Assembly: GCF_000218565.1 (NCBI RefSeq)
Contig: NC_015684.1
Coordinates: 1,674,001-1,738,000 of the forward strand
Source: Afipia carboxidovorans OM5
GTDB lineage: Bacteria; Pseudomonadota; Alphaproteobacteria; Rhizobiales; Xanthobacteraceae
Direction of reading: 5' to 3'
DNA length: 64,000 nucleotides
Part shown: piece after piece, positions 26,054 through 34,635 of the stretch
How positions within the stretch are numbered: the stretch's first letter is position 1
Layout of the letters: every line of letters begins with the position of its first letter
The notes under the pieces: generated by a model
Seen by the model: the letters and a program-made list of their open reading frames with translations, nothing else
Told to the model about the DNA's origin: nothing
The model's database searches: none
Position numbers and translations under genes: made by a program

Positions 26054-27316
26054 TCATATCTTGCGGAAGATCACGCTTGCGTTGACGCCGCCGAAGCCGA
26101 AGCCGTTCGACAGCACATGGTCGATCTTCATCTTGCGAGCCTCGCCGCGGATGAGATCGACGCCCTCGGCCGCATCGTCCGGGTTGTCGAGGTTCAGCGT
26201 GGCCGGCGCGATCTGATCGCGCAGCGACAGCACCGAATAGATCGCCTCGAGGCCGCCGGCTGCGCCGAGCAGATGGCCGGTTGCGGATTTGGTCGAACTC
26301 ACGGCGACGCTATTGTTCGTGCCGAACACCGCCTTGATCGCCGCGAGTTCACCGAGATCGCCGACCGGCGTCGAGGTGGCGTGCGCGTTGAGATACTGGA
26401 TATGCGAGGGATCGAGCCCGGCCTGCCGCAAGGCCTGCACGACGGCACGGCGCGCGCCGTCGCCATCCTCGGGACCGGAGGTCATATGATAGGCGTCGGC
26501 GCTGGTGCCGTAGCCGACAAGCTCGGCGATCGGCCTGGCGCCGCGCGCCAGCGCGTGCTCGAGTTCTTCCAGCATCAGAAGGCCCGCGCCTTCGCCCATC
26601 ACGAAACCGTCGCGCGCCTTGTCGAAGGGGCGGGAGGCCTGCTCGGGCGTGTCGTTGAATCCAGACGACAGTGCGCGTGCCGCCGCAAAGCCGCCGAGCG
26701 CGGTGCGCTCGACGCAGGCTTCCGCACCGCCTGCAAGCGCAACGTCGGCTTCGCCCGCGCGGATGATCCGCGCCGCATCGCCGATCGCCTGCACGCCAGC
26801 GGCGCAGGCCGTCACCGGCGCACCGAGCGCACCCTTGAAGCTGTGGCGGATCGAGACCTGACCGGCTGCGAGATTGACGAGAAAGGAGGGCACCGTGAAG
26901 GGTGACAGCCGCCGCACGCCACGGGAGTCGGCCAACCGCACGGAATCGGCAATCGCCGGAAAGCCGCCGACACCGGAACCGATGATGGTCGCCGTGCGCT
27001 CGCGCTCCTGTTCCGAGGTGGGGTGCCAGTTGGCCTGAGCCGCCGCTTCCTCGGCTGCAAGCAGCGCGAACAGGATGAAGCGGTCCATCTTCTTCTGATC
27101 TTTGGCCGGGGCGGCGCGATTGGGGTCGAAACCGGCCTCCGGGTCCTCGTCAAGGTTCGGCACGAGGCCTGCGACCTTGGCGGACAGTTCGCCGACCACC
27201 TCGTCCGGCAAGCGGCGCAGGCCTGATTTTCCGGCAATCAACCGCGACCAGTTGGCTTCCACGCCGCAGCCGAGCGGGGACACCGCTCCCATGCCTGTTA
27301 CAACAACCCGCCGCAT
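26054..27316 (-). CDS. fabF: Beta-ketoacyl-ACP synthase II (third FabF-type enzyme)
   Basis: 420 residues from the ATG at 27316 (RRVVVTGMGAVSPLGCGVEA); a longer frame to 27349 adds unrelated residues. The catalytic set is complete: Cys in VTACAAGVQAIG, His in NAHATSTPVGDLGE and His in KSATGHLLGAAG. It catalyses chain elongation with malonyl-ACP. It stands alone, without an acyl carrier protein or fabG neighbour. It may be the housekeeping FabF or a specialised paralogue; NAHATST in place of NAHGTST is common in housekeeping enzymes. Confidence 0.9.
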   Translation of the reverse strand: MRRVVVTGMGAVSPLGCGVEANWSRLIAGKSGLRRLPDEVVGELSAKVAGLVPNLDEDPEAGFDPNRAAPAKDQKKMDRFILFALLAAEEAAAQANWHPTSEQERERTATIIGSGVGGFPAIADSVRLADSRGVRRLSPFTVPSFLVNLAAGQVSIRHSFKGALGAPVTACAAGVQAIGDAARIIRAGEADVALAGGAEACVERTALGGFAAARALSSGFNDTPEQASRPFDKARDGFVMGEGAGLLMLEELEHALARGARPIAELVGYGTSADAYHMTSGPEDGDGARRAVVQALRQAGLDPSHIQYLNAHATSTPVGDLGELAAIKAVFGTNNSVAVSSTKSATGHLLGAAGGLEAIYSVLSLRDQIAPATLNLDNPDDAAEGVDLIRGEARKMKIDHVLSNGFGFGGVNASVIFRKI

Positions 27317-27353
27317 AAACCCCGTCCTGTGAATGTGATCTGGTCCCACAGAC

Positions 27354-27460
27354 CTAGAGCATTTTTGCTTTTGATGGAATTAAAAGCAAAGCTCTAGGCT
27401 ATTGTTCTGACGCGTTTTCTTCACGCGAACCGGCTTCCACTTCGCTCGAAAACGCTCTAG
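27354..27460. repeat. CTAG-bounded palindromic repeat (AGAGC / AAAACGCTCTAG family)
   Basis: Two linked hairpin-like parts. CTAGAGC...TTGCTTTT pairs with AAAAGCAAAGCTCTAG (27354-27397), followed by a part ending AAAACGCTCTAG (to 27460). This sequence type is widespread in Bradyrhizobiaceae and other rhizobia. Its final CTA supplies, on the minus strand, the TAG stop of the MFS gene. Confidence 0.7.
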
Positions 27461-28737
27461 GCGACTGCGGGGCGTTTGTCACGGCGGATCGACAGGGCGG
27501 CGAGCGAGGCGATCAGGCACAGGAGCCCGGCGAAGAAGAACGCGGGCAGGTAGCTCGCGAGATAGGTTCGCGATATCCCGGCGCCGAGCGCGGTGGAGGC
27601 GGCGCCGAGCTGGTGGCCGGCGAAAATCCAGCCGAACATCAGGTTGGCGCGTTCGGGCCCGAACGTCGCGGCCGAGAGGCGCACGGTCGGCGGCACGGTG
27701 GCGACCCAGTCGAGCCCGTAGAACAGGGCGAACAGCGACAGGCCGTAAAGCGTGAAGTCGGTGAACGGCAGCAGCATCAGCGAGAGACCGCGCAGGCCGT
27801 AGTACCAGAACAGCAGCCAGCGGTTGTCGTAACGGTCCGACAGCCAGCCCGAGCAGATGGTGCCGATGACATCGAAGATGCCCATCGCCGCGAGCAGCGT
27901 CGCAGCCCCTGTCGCCGGAATGGAATAGTCGCCGCACAGCGCGATGAAGTGAGTCTGGATCAGGCCGTTGGTGCTGGCCCCGCAGATGTAGAAGGTGAAG
28001 AACAGCACCCAGAAGGTGCGGCTCTGCGATGCGTCCCGCAACGCGTTGAGCGCGGAAGATGTGATCGAGGTCTCAATCGGCGGCGGCGCGATCGGCTCGC
28101 TTCCATCGCCGCCGAATGGGCGCAATGCCAGATCGGAAGGACGATCGCGCACCACCAGCAGCACGGAGAGGGCGGCAATCGCCATCAGAATGCAGAGCGC
28201 GATGGTGGCGACGCGCCAGCTATAGAGTTCGGTGAGCCTGGCAAACAGCGGCAGAAACAGAAGCTGGCCGGTCGCCGTGCTCGCGGCGAACAGGCCGACG
28301 ACGAGCCCGCGCCGCTTGACGAACCAGCGCGCGGCAACCGTCGCGCCGAGGACGAGGGCGATCATGCCGGTGCCGGTGCCGACCACGATGCCCCATAGCA
28401 GGATCAACTGCCAGACCTCGGTCATGAACAGCGACAGCGTCAGGCCTGCCACAATCGTCGTCAGCGCGGAGATTACGACATTGCGCATGCCGTAGCGGTT
28501 GATGAGGGCGGCGGCGAACGGCGCGACCAGCCCGTAGAGCAGCAGGCGGATTGACAGCGCGCTGGAGATTTCGGCGTTGCTCCACTGAAACTCCTGCTCG
28601 AGCGGCACGATGAACACGCCCGGTGCGCTGATCGAGGCGGCGCTCGCAAGCGTCGTCAGGAAGGTCGCGGCGACCACGGCCCAGCCGTAATAGATATCGT
28701 GGCGGGCGAGACGCGCCGAGAGCCAATGGGAGATCAT
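27457..28737 (-). CDS. Major facilitator superfamily transporter (monocarboxylate / oxalate-formate type)
   Basis: 426 residues with twelve predicted helices and a polar central loop (about 200-225). DIYYGWAVVAATFLTTLASAA at the N-terminus and GRxFVKRRGL-like RWFVKRRGLVVGLFAAS after TM4 resemble the monocarboxylate/oxalate:formate antiporter branch. GWLSDRYDNRW is the repeated loop motif of the second half. It is a single-gene unit whose stop codon is contributed by the adjacent repeat. Substrate unknown. Confidence 0.87.
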   Translation of the reverse strand: MISHWLSARLARHDIYYGWAVVAATFLTTLASAASISAPGVFIVPLEQEFQWSNAEISSALSIRLLLYGLVAPFAAALINRYGMRNVVISALTTIVAGLTLSLFMTEVWQLILLWGIVVGTGTGMIALVLGATVAARWFVKRRGLVVGLFAASTATGQLLFLPLFARLTELYSWRVATIALCILMAIAALSVLLVVRDRPSDLALRPFGGDGSEPIAPPPIETSITSSALNALRDASQSRTFWVLFFTFYICGASTNGLIQTHFIALCGDYSIPATGAATLLAAMGIFDVIGTICSGWLSDRYDNRWLLFWYYGLRGLSLMLLPFTDFTLYGLSLFALFYGLDWVATVPPTVRLSAATFGPERANLMFGWIFAGHQLGAASTALGAGISRTYLASYLPAFFFAGLLCLIASLAALSIRRDKRPAVA

Positions 28738-28930
28738 GAGAAGCCTGGTTTATCGAAGTCGGGGAGCGATATGATACCGGTCATATAGCAGGAGATCGGA
28801 TCACAATCTGGTGGTGACGGCAGGGAATGGCTCCACCAATCGGGGCACGCCGTTCTCGTTCTTAGGTTGACGTCGCGCGAGTGCCATTCCCTCGCTAAGC
28901 TCCGCCCGCGATCATCAGACGGAGCGGGTC

Positions 28931-29818
28931 ATGGCAGGCATTTGCTTTATCGGTCTTGGCAACATGGGCGGGCCGATGGCCGCCAATCTGGTGAAAGCGG
29001 GGCTCACTGTCACCGGCTTCGATCTCGTCGAGTCGCTGCGGGATGCGGCGGCCAACGCGGGCGTCAAAACCGTCACGCAACTCACCGAGGCGATCGAGGG
29101 CGCGGACACCGTCATCACCATGCTGCCGGCGGGCGCGCATGTGCTCTCGGTGTGGCGCGAGATCGTGCCGCGGCTTGCCAGGGGCACGCTGGTGATCGAT
29201 TGCTCGACGATCGATGTCGCAAGCGCCTTGCAGGCGCATGAGCTGGCAACGGCGGCCGGTCTGCGGTCGGTCGATGCGCCGGTGTCGGGCGGCACCATCG
29301 GCGCGAAGAACGCGACGCTGACCTTCATGGCGGGCGGCGAGCCGAAGGCCTTTGCGGCGGCGCAGCCAATTCTCGAAAAGATGGGCGCGAAGATCATTCA
29401 CTGCGGCGGCGCGGGTGCGGGGCAGGCGGCGAAGATCTGCAACAACATGATCCTCGGCATCTCGATGATCGGTGTGTGCGAGGCCTTCAGCCTCGGCGAA
29501 CGGCTCGGGCTGTCGCATCAGGCGCTGTTCGATGTCGCCTCGACGTCGTCGGGCCAGTGCTGGTCGCTGACGAGTTATTGTCCGGTGCCGGGCCCGGTGC
29601 CCGCATCGCCCGCGAACAATAACTACAAGCCGGGTTTTGCGGCCGCGCTGATGCTGAAGGATCTGCGGTTGGCGCAGGATGCCGCCAGCGCTACCGGCAC
29701 CGCGACGCCGCTCGGCACGCACGCGCAGGAACTCTATGAGGCCTTCACGGAAGCCGGCCATGGGGCGGTGGACTTTTCCGGAATCATCGCGCATCTACGA
29801 CGCCAGTCGAGGGAATGA
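28931..29818 (+). CDS. mmsB: 3-hydroxyisobutyrate dehydrogenase (beta-hydroxyacid dehydrogenase family)
   Basis: 295 residues. The Rossmann start ICFIGLGNMGGPMAANLVKAG is the family signature, followed by DCSTIDVASA, the substrate motif DAPVSGGTIGAKNATLTFM and the catalytic lysine in GAGQAAKICNNMILG. The full set, with FDVASTSSGQCWS and SPANNNYKPGF, matches MmsB of valine breakdown, oxidising 3-hydroxyisobutyrate to methylmalonate semialdehyde. No other valine catabolic gene adjoins. The flavoprotein gene begins 15 bases downstream. Confidence 0.9.
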   Translation: MAGICFIGLGNMGGPMAANLVKAGLTVTGFDLVESLRDAAANAGVKTVTQLTEAIEGADTVITMLPAGAHVLSVWREIVPRLARGTLVIDCSTIDVASALQAHELATAAGLRSVDAPVSGGTIGAKNATLTFMAGGEPKAFAAAQPILEKMGAKIIHCGGAGAGQAAKICNNMILGISMIGVCEAFSLGERLGLSHQALFDVASTSSGQCWSLTSYCPVPGPVPASPANNNYKPGFAAALMLKDLRLAQDAASATGTATPLGTHAQELYEAFTEAGHGAVDFSGIIAHLRRQSRE

Positions 29819-29833
29819 AACTGGCGTGATGGT

Positions 29834-31072
29834 GTGAGCGTGCCGGATGTCGCTATCGTCGGAGCGGGCCCGGCCGGATTGATCGCGGCCGAAACGGTCG
29901 CCGCAGCGGGATTCTCCGTCACCGTCTATGAGCGCATGCCCTCGGGTGCGCGAAAATTCCTGATGGCCGGGCGCGGCGGTCTCAATCTCACGCACAGCGA
30001 ATCGCTGGAGACGTTTCTCACACGTTATGGCGCGGCACCGCCGCTGCTGCGCGATGCCGTTACTGCGTTTCCACCACAGGCGCTGCGCGAATGGGCGCAC
30101 GGGCTGAAGCAGGAAACGTTCATCGGTACCAGCGGGCGGGTGTTTCCGAAAGCCTTCAAGGCGTCACCTTTATTACGTGCATGGCTCGCGCGGCTGGATC
30201 ATCTCGGGGTGCGCTTTGCACTCCGCCACCAATGGCTCGGCTGGAACGAGGAAGGCGCGTTGCGCTTCGCGACGCCGGACGGCGAGCATTGCGTTGCGCC
30301 ACGTGCGAGCGTGCTGGCGCTCGGCGGTGCAAGCTGGCCGCGCCTGGGAGCGAACGGCGACTGGCGCGATATCCTCTCGGCGCAAGGCATCGCCGTCACC
30401 GAACTCGAACCTGCCAATTGCGGCTTTCGCATCGACTGGAGTGCGTCGTTCCGCGATCGCTTCGAGGGGCAGCCGCTGAAGAATGTGGCGCTCGCCTGCA
30501 AAGGCCAGACCTCGCGCGGCGAGATCGTCATCACCAGAGACGGCATCGAGGGTGGGGGCGTCTATGCCCTGTCGCGGACTTTGCGCGAGACGGCACGGGC
30601 GCAAGGCCACGCCATCCTCTCGATCGATCTGCGGCCGGACCTGTCTGAGCAGGAGTTGGTTACGCGGCTCTCGCGCCCACGCGGCAAGCAGTCGGTCGCG
30701 ACCTTCCTGCGCAAGGTGTTGGCGTTGCCGCCCGTTGCGATCGGCCTGCTGCATGAGGCTGCACTCTATCGTGGCACGAGGCTTGCCGCGCTGGCATCGG
30801 ACGAACTGACCGGGCTCGTCCGTGCGCTGCCGCTGCGGCTCGATGGGCCGGCTTCACTGGCGCGTGCGATCTCGACCGCCGGGGGCGTTGCCTTCACGGA
30901 TATCAGGGCCGATTTTTCCCTCGTGAAGCGACCCTCGGTATTTGTTGCGGGTGAGATGCTCGACTGGGAAGCGCCGACGGGCGGCTATCTGCTGCAGGCC
31001 TCCTTCGCGACCGGCATCGCGGCGGGGCAGGGTGTGCTGGCCCGTCTCCACCCGGTGCATTTCGGACGATAG
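29834..31072 (+). CDS. NAD(P)/FAD-dependent flavoprotein (HI0933 / TIGR03862-like family)
   Basis: 412 residues. VAIVGAGPAGLIAAETVAAAG is the FAD-binding dinucleotide fold, LMAGRGGLNLTHSE is the family hallmark (normally GRGRCNxTN in HI0933 relatives), and DWEAPTGGYLLQASFATG near the end closes the FAD site. The GTG at 29834 starts the frame; the ATG at 29829 stops at once. Members of this family have no agreed reaction. It lies 15 bases after mmsB and is likely co-transcribed. Confidence 0.82.
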   Translation: MSVPDVAIVGAGPAGLIAAETVAAAGFSVTVYERMPSGARKFLMAGRGGLNLTHSESLETFLTRYGAAPPLLRDAVTAFPPQALREWAHGLKQETFIGTSGRVFPKAFKASPLLRAWLARLDHLGVRFALRHQWLGWNEEGALRFATPDGEHCVAPRASVLALGGASWPRLGANGDWRDILSAQGIAVTELEPANCGFRIDWSASFRDRFEGQPLKNVALACKGQTSRGEIVITRDGIEGGGVYALSRTLRETARAQGHAILSIDLRPDLSEQELVTRLSRPRGKQSVATFLRKVLALPPVAIGLLHEAALYRGTRLAALASDELTGLVRALPLRLDGPASLARAISTAGGVAFTDIRADFSLVKRPSVFVAGEMLDWEAPTGGYLLQASFATGIAAGQGVLARLHPVHFGR

Positions 31073-31167
31073 GATGATAGCCCTGTCGTATAAAACCGCT
31101 AGGCTGCGGCGCGTACATTCTCCCGTCTATTTATTCTGCGCTGCAAAAAATAACTGTGGAGTGAAAC

Positions 31168-32364
31168 ATGAAGTCAAAATATCTGTCGGCGATCTCGGCG
31201 CTGGCCTGCATCTGCCTTGCAGGCCCTGCGTTTGCACAGGGCGTCAAGATCGGCGTTCTGAACGATCAATCCGGCGTCTATGCCGACTTCGGCGGCAAGT
31301 GGTCAGTCGAAGCGGCGCGGATGGCGATCGAGGATTTCGGCGGCTCGGTGCTCGGTCAGAAGATCGAGCTGGTCGATGCCGACCATCAGAACAAGCCTGA
31401 TCTTGGCGTGAGCATCGCGCGGCGATGGTTCGACGTCGAGCACGTCGACATGGTAACCGAACTCACGACGTCCTCCGTCGCGCTTGCCGTGCAGGAACTC
31501 GCCAAGCAGCAGAAGAAGATCGACATGGTGGTCGGCGCGGGCTCCTCGCGCATCACCGGCGACCTCTGCTCGCCTTACGGTTTCCACTGGGCCTATGACA
31601 CCCATGCGCTCGGCGTCGGCACCGGTGGCGCGCTGACGGAAGCGGGCGGCAACACCTGGTTCTTCCTCACCGCCGACTATCAGTTCGGCTATTCGCTGGA
31701 GCAGGATACGGCGGCGATCGTGAAGGAGAAGGGCGGCAAGGTGCTCGGCGCGGTGCGTCACCCGCTGAATACGTCGGACTTCTCGTCGTTCCTGCTGCAG
31801 GCGCAGAGCTCGAAGGCGAAGGTCATCGGCCTTGCCAACGCAGGCCTCGATACCTCGAACGCCATCAAGCAGGCGGCGGAATTCGGCATCGTGCAGGGCG
31901 GCCAGAAACTCGCGGCGCTCTTGTTCACGCTGGCCGAAGTGCATGGCCTCGGCACGCAGGCCGCTCAGGGCCTGCAACTCACCGAGAGCTATTATTGGGA
32001 TCGTGACGACAAGTCGCGCGATTTCGGCGAGCGCTTCTTCAAGAAGACCGGCCGCATGCCCAACATGGTTCAGGCAGGCACTTACTCGGCCGTCACGTCC
32101 TATCTGAAGGCGGTGAAGGCCGCCGGCACCAAGGACACCGAAGCCGTCACCAAGAAGCTGAAGGAACTGCCGGTCAACGACGCCTTCACCGGCAACGGCA
32201 AGGTTCTTCCCAACGGCCGCATGGTCACCGATCTCTATCTGTTCGAGGTCAAGAAGCCGGCCGAGAGCAAGAAGCCGTGGGACTACTACAAGCTGATCGC
32301 GACGGTGCCGGGCGACAAGGCCTATCCGACCGCGAAGGAAAGCGGCTGCCCGCTGACGAAGTGA
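31168..32364 (+). CDS. Periplasmic branched-chain-amino-acid-type binding protein (LivJ family)
   Basis: 398 residues. A signal peptide with cleavage at AFA|QG precedes a type I periplasmic binding fold: VKIGVLNDQSGVYADFGGKW, VSIARRWFDVEHVDMVTELT, and TWFFLTADYQFGYSLEQDTA. It resembles amide, urea or aromatic-acid binding members of the family. No permease or ATPase gene is adjacent, so it must dock on a transporter elsewhere. GTGGAG (31155-31160) serves as ribosome site, and a strong terminator follows the gene. Confidence 0.88.
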   Translation: MKSKYLSAISALACICLAGPAFAQGVKIGVLNDQSGVYADFGGKWSVEAARMAIEDFGGSVLGQKIELVDADHQNKPDLGVSIARRWFDVEHVDMVTELTTSSVALAVQELAKQQKKIDMVVGAGSSRITGDLCSPYGFHWAYDTHALGVGTGGALTEAGGNTWFFLTADYQFGYSLEQDTAAIVKEKGGKVLGAVRHPLNTSDFSSFLLQAQSSKAKVIGLANAGLDTSNAIKQAAEFGIVQGGQKLAALLFTLAEVHGLGTQAAQGLQLTESYYWDRDDKSRDFGERFFKKTGRMPNMVQAGTYSAVTSYLKAVKAAGTKDTEAVTKKLKELPVNDAFTGNGKVLPNGRMVTDLYLFEVKKPAESKKPWDYYKLIATVPGDKAYPTAKESGCPLTK

Positions 32365-32392
32365 GTTGATCCGTAACGGGATCGCATCAGAC

Positions 32393-32426
32393 AAACCGCG
32401 CCTCGATGGTTTCGAGGCGCGGTTTT
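32393..32426. terminator. Bidirectional intrinsic terminator
   Basis: AAACCGCGCCTCGA and TCGAGGCGCGGTTT form a perfect 14-bp stem with a 5-base loop, with T-rich flanks on the + side and A-rich on the other. It lies between the converging binding-protein and MFS genes and can serve both. Confidence 0.85.
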
Positions 32427-32429
32427 GCG

Positions 32430-33637
32430 TTATGGCGTTCCGGTGGTCATCGCATCCGTCATCAGGGCGATAAATCCAAAGCTCCCGGCAACCAGACAGA
32501 CCGCGAACCACCCTCCATATGACCACGCAAGACCTGCGGCGGCAGCGCCGACACCGCCGCCGATAAAAAACAAACCGACATAAAGGCCGTTGATGCGGCC
32601 TCGTGCTTCCGGCTGCAACAGATTGACGGCGCGGCGGCCTAAAGTCTGATCGCAGGTGAAGCCGACATCGAGAAGAATGGCGCCGGCGGCTTCCATGACG
32701 AGCGCCAATGCCCACGAGGAGACGAATTCGGCGGATGCGCATAGCGCAAGGGCCGCGATGATGAGGAGATGCGATGCGCACAATCCCTGTCGCGTCCAGC
32801 CGCGATCTCCCATTCGGCCTGCGAGCGGCGTTGCAATCGCGCCGGCAGCGCCGACCAATGCGAAGATGGCAATGCCACGCGGCGTGAGGTTGAAGGGAGC
32901 AGCGGATAGCCGCAGCGCAATGGCGGTCCAGTAGGCGGAGAAGGATGCCATGGCCAGCGAGGCTGTCCATGAGCGTACCCGCAGGACGGGTTCATCGCGC
33001 CACAATGTCCAGAATGACCGCAGCAGTCCGACATAGCTTATGCGCGCGGCCGGCTGCAGCGGGGCAGCCGCCGCATCAGCGCGATTGCGATAACTGCGAT
33101 CGCGGTTGCGGATGCCGCATAGAATCCGCGCCAATCCCAGATGTCTGCGATGAAACTCGCGAGCGGGCGGGACAGCATGATGCCAACCATCAATCCACCC
33201 ATGACATCGCCGATGACGCGCCCGCGTTCGGATGGATGCGCCATCGCGGCGATGAGTGGCACGAGCATCTGGATCGCGGAGCAAAATGCGCCGAGCACGA
33301 ATACGAACAGGAACAGCAAGGACGGCGTCGGCGCCAGGGCGGTGCAGGCTGCTGCGGCGACGGTGCAGCCGAGCGTGAGGCCTATCAGGCTGCGATTTTC
33401 AAAGATGTCGGCAAGCGGGACCAGCAGAAACAATCCGGCGGCATAACCGAGCAGGGTCAGGGTGCTGACCATGCCTGCCTGCGCGGTGGATATGCCGAAG
33501 GATGAGCCAATCAGCGCCACGAGAATTTGCGGAGCAGACAGATTGGTGACGATGACGCCGGTCGCGAGGGCGCCCAGCCTCACGAACGCGCGCGGCACCG
33601 TTCGATGAGACGAGAGGGCAGGCTGAAGGCAGGTCAT
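32430..33637 (-). pseudogene. MFS transporter split by a one-base frameshift
   Basis: Two overlapping minus-strand frames make one transporter. The first (33637 down to 33038) codes helices 1-6 (RLGALATGVIVTNLSAPQIL to WDWRGFYAASATAIAVIAIA). The second (readable to 32430) continues with PLQPAARISYVGLLRSFWTL and helices 7-12. They join if one base is added to the G run at 33061-33064 (C run on the coding strand). The family resembles DHA1-type exporters often controlled by a divergent LysR gene, as here. This may be a real inactivating deletion, slippage during expression, or a sequencing error. Confidence 0.75.
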
Positions 33638-33689
33638 GAGGAGCCTCGAATTTAGGGAAGAGGCCCTTTAATCAGCCCGCTCAATATGC

Positions 33690-33704
33690 AACAATTGAAT
33701 TGTT
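33690..33704. promoter_or_regulatory. Palindromic LysR-type operator candidate
   Basis: AACAATTGAATTGTT is a perfect 7-bp inverted repeat with a single central base. It lies in the 92-base gap between the divergent MFS and LysR genes and is flanked by AT-rich sequence suited to overlapping promoters. Confidence 0.6.
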
Positions 33705-33729
33705 ATGATAATATATATGCGAGTTTGTT

Positions 33730-34626
33730 ATGAACACAAACGACCTTGCCGCCTTCATCGCGGTCGTCGAAACGGGCTCGATCGTCGCGGCTTCGACGCG
33801 TCTCAATCTCACCCAGCCTGGCGTGACGCGCCGTGTGCAGAGTCTTGAAGAGATGCTTGGCGTTGAACTGCTCGACCGGCAGTCGAAGCCGCTGAAGCCG
33901 ACTACTGCGGGACGTGAAGCTTACGAGCAGGGGCGTCGGGTCCTCCGAACGCTCGATGATCTCAAGTCGGGCGTTGCCGCCGATGGCGTGGTGCGTGGCG
34001 AGTTCCGCCTCGGCGTTACACCGTATTTGTCGGAAGCCGCCTTGAGCGCGCCTCTGGATATGCTGCGCGCGCAATTTCCGGCTTTGAGCGTGCACATCGT
34101 GTCAGGATGGTCGCCCGATCATGCGGAGCGGGTCTGCCGCAACCAGCTCGACGCTGCCGCGATCTGTTTGCCGGATGGCGTTACGCCGCCGGAGGAGCTG
34201 GTTTGTGACGACCTCGGAACGCAAGCCGTTACCTTTGTCGTGGCACGCGACATGAAAGTGCCGAAGTCGGTGGACCTTCCGGGCTTGTCGCATCTCCCCT
34301 GGGTCATCAATCAGGATGGGTGTGGCTTCCGCCGGGCGCTGAAGCGCCGTTTCGATGCAGCCCATCTTCCGTTCAACATTGCAGTCGAAGCGTTGGATCC
34401 TGAGCTTCGGCTATCTCTCGTCGCGCGCGGTGTCGGGATCGGTCTCGTCACTCCGATCGCCCTGAAGCGAAGCCCGCTGCGGAGCAAGCTCAAGGTTGTT
34501 AAAGTTGAAAACTTCGAGCCGGCCGTGAGAGCGTGGGTTGTTCATCGGCCGCCACCGGGCCGTCTTGCGGTTCCGATCAAAGCCTTTCGCGACGCGCTGG
34601 CTGTCGAGCTTCGTGACGCCTCGTGA
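33730..34626 (+). CDS. LysR-family transcriptional regulator
   Basis: 298 residues. The N-terminal winged helix NDLAAFIAVVETGSIVAAST...LTQPGVTRRVQSLEEMLGVELLDR is standard LysR, followed by the two-lobed ligand domain (about 90-295). It is divergent from the broken MFS transporter and presumably regulates it and itself through the AACAATT palindrome 26 bases upstream of its start. Confidence 0.93.
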   Translation: MNTNDLAAFIAVVETGSIVAASTRLNLTQPGVTRRVQSLEEMLGVELLDRQSKPLKPTTAGREAYEQGRRVLRTLDDLKSGVAADGVVRGEFRLGVTPYLSEAALSAPLDMLRAQFPALSVHIVSGWSPDHAERVCRNQLDAAAICLPDGVTPPEELVCDDLGTQAVTFVVARDMKVPKSVDLPGLSHLPWVINQDGCGFRRALKRRFDAAHLPFNIAVEALDPELRLSLVARGVGIGLVTPIALKRSPLRSKLKVVKVENFEPAVRAWVVHRPPPGRLAVPIKAFRDALAVELRDAS

Positions 34627-34635
34627 AGTGCAGGC

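Noticed and set aside
31303..32970. 555-codon minus-strand ORF
   Set aside because: It overlaps the binding-protein gene antisense and the split MFS gene in a third frame; no protein character.
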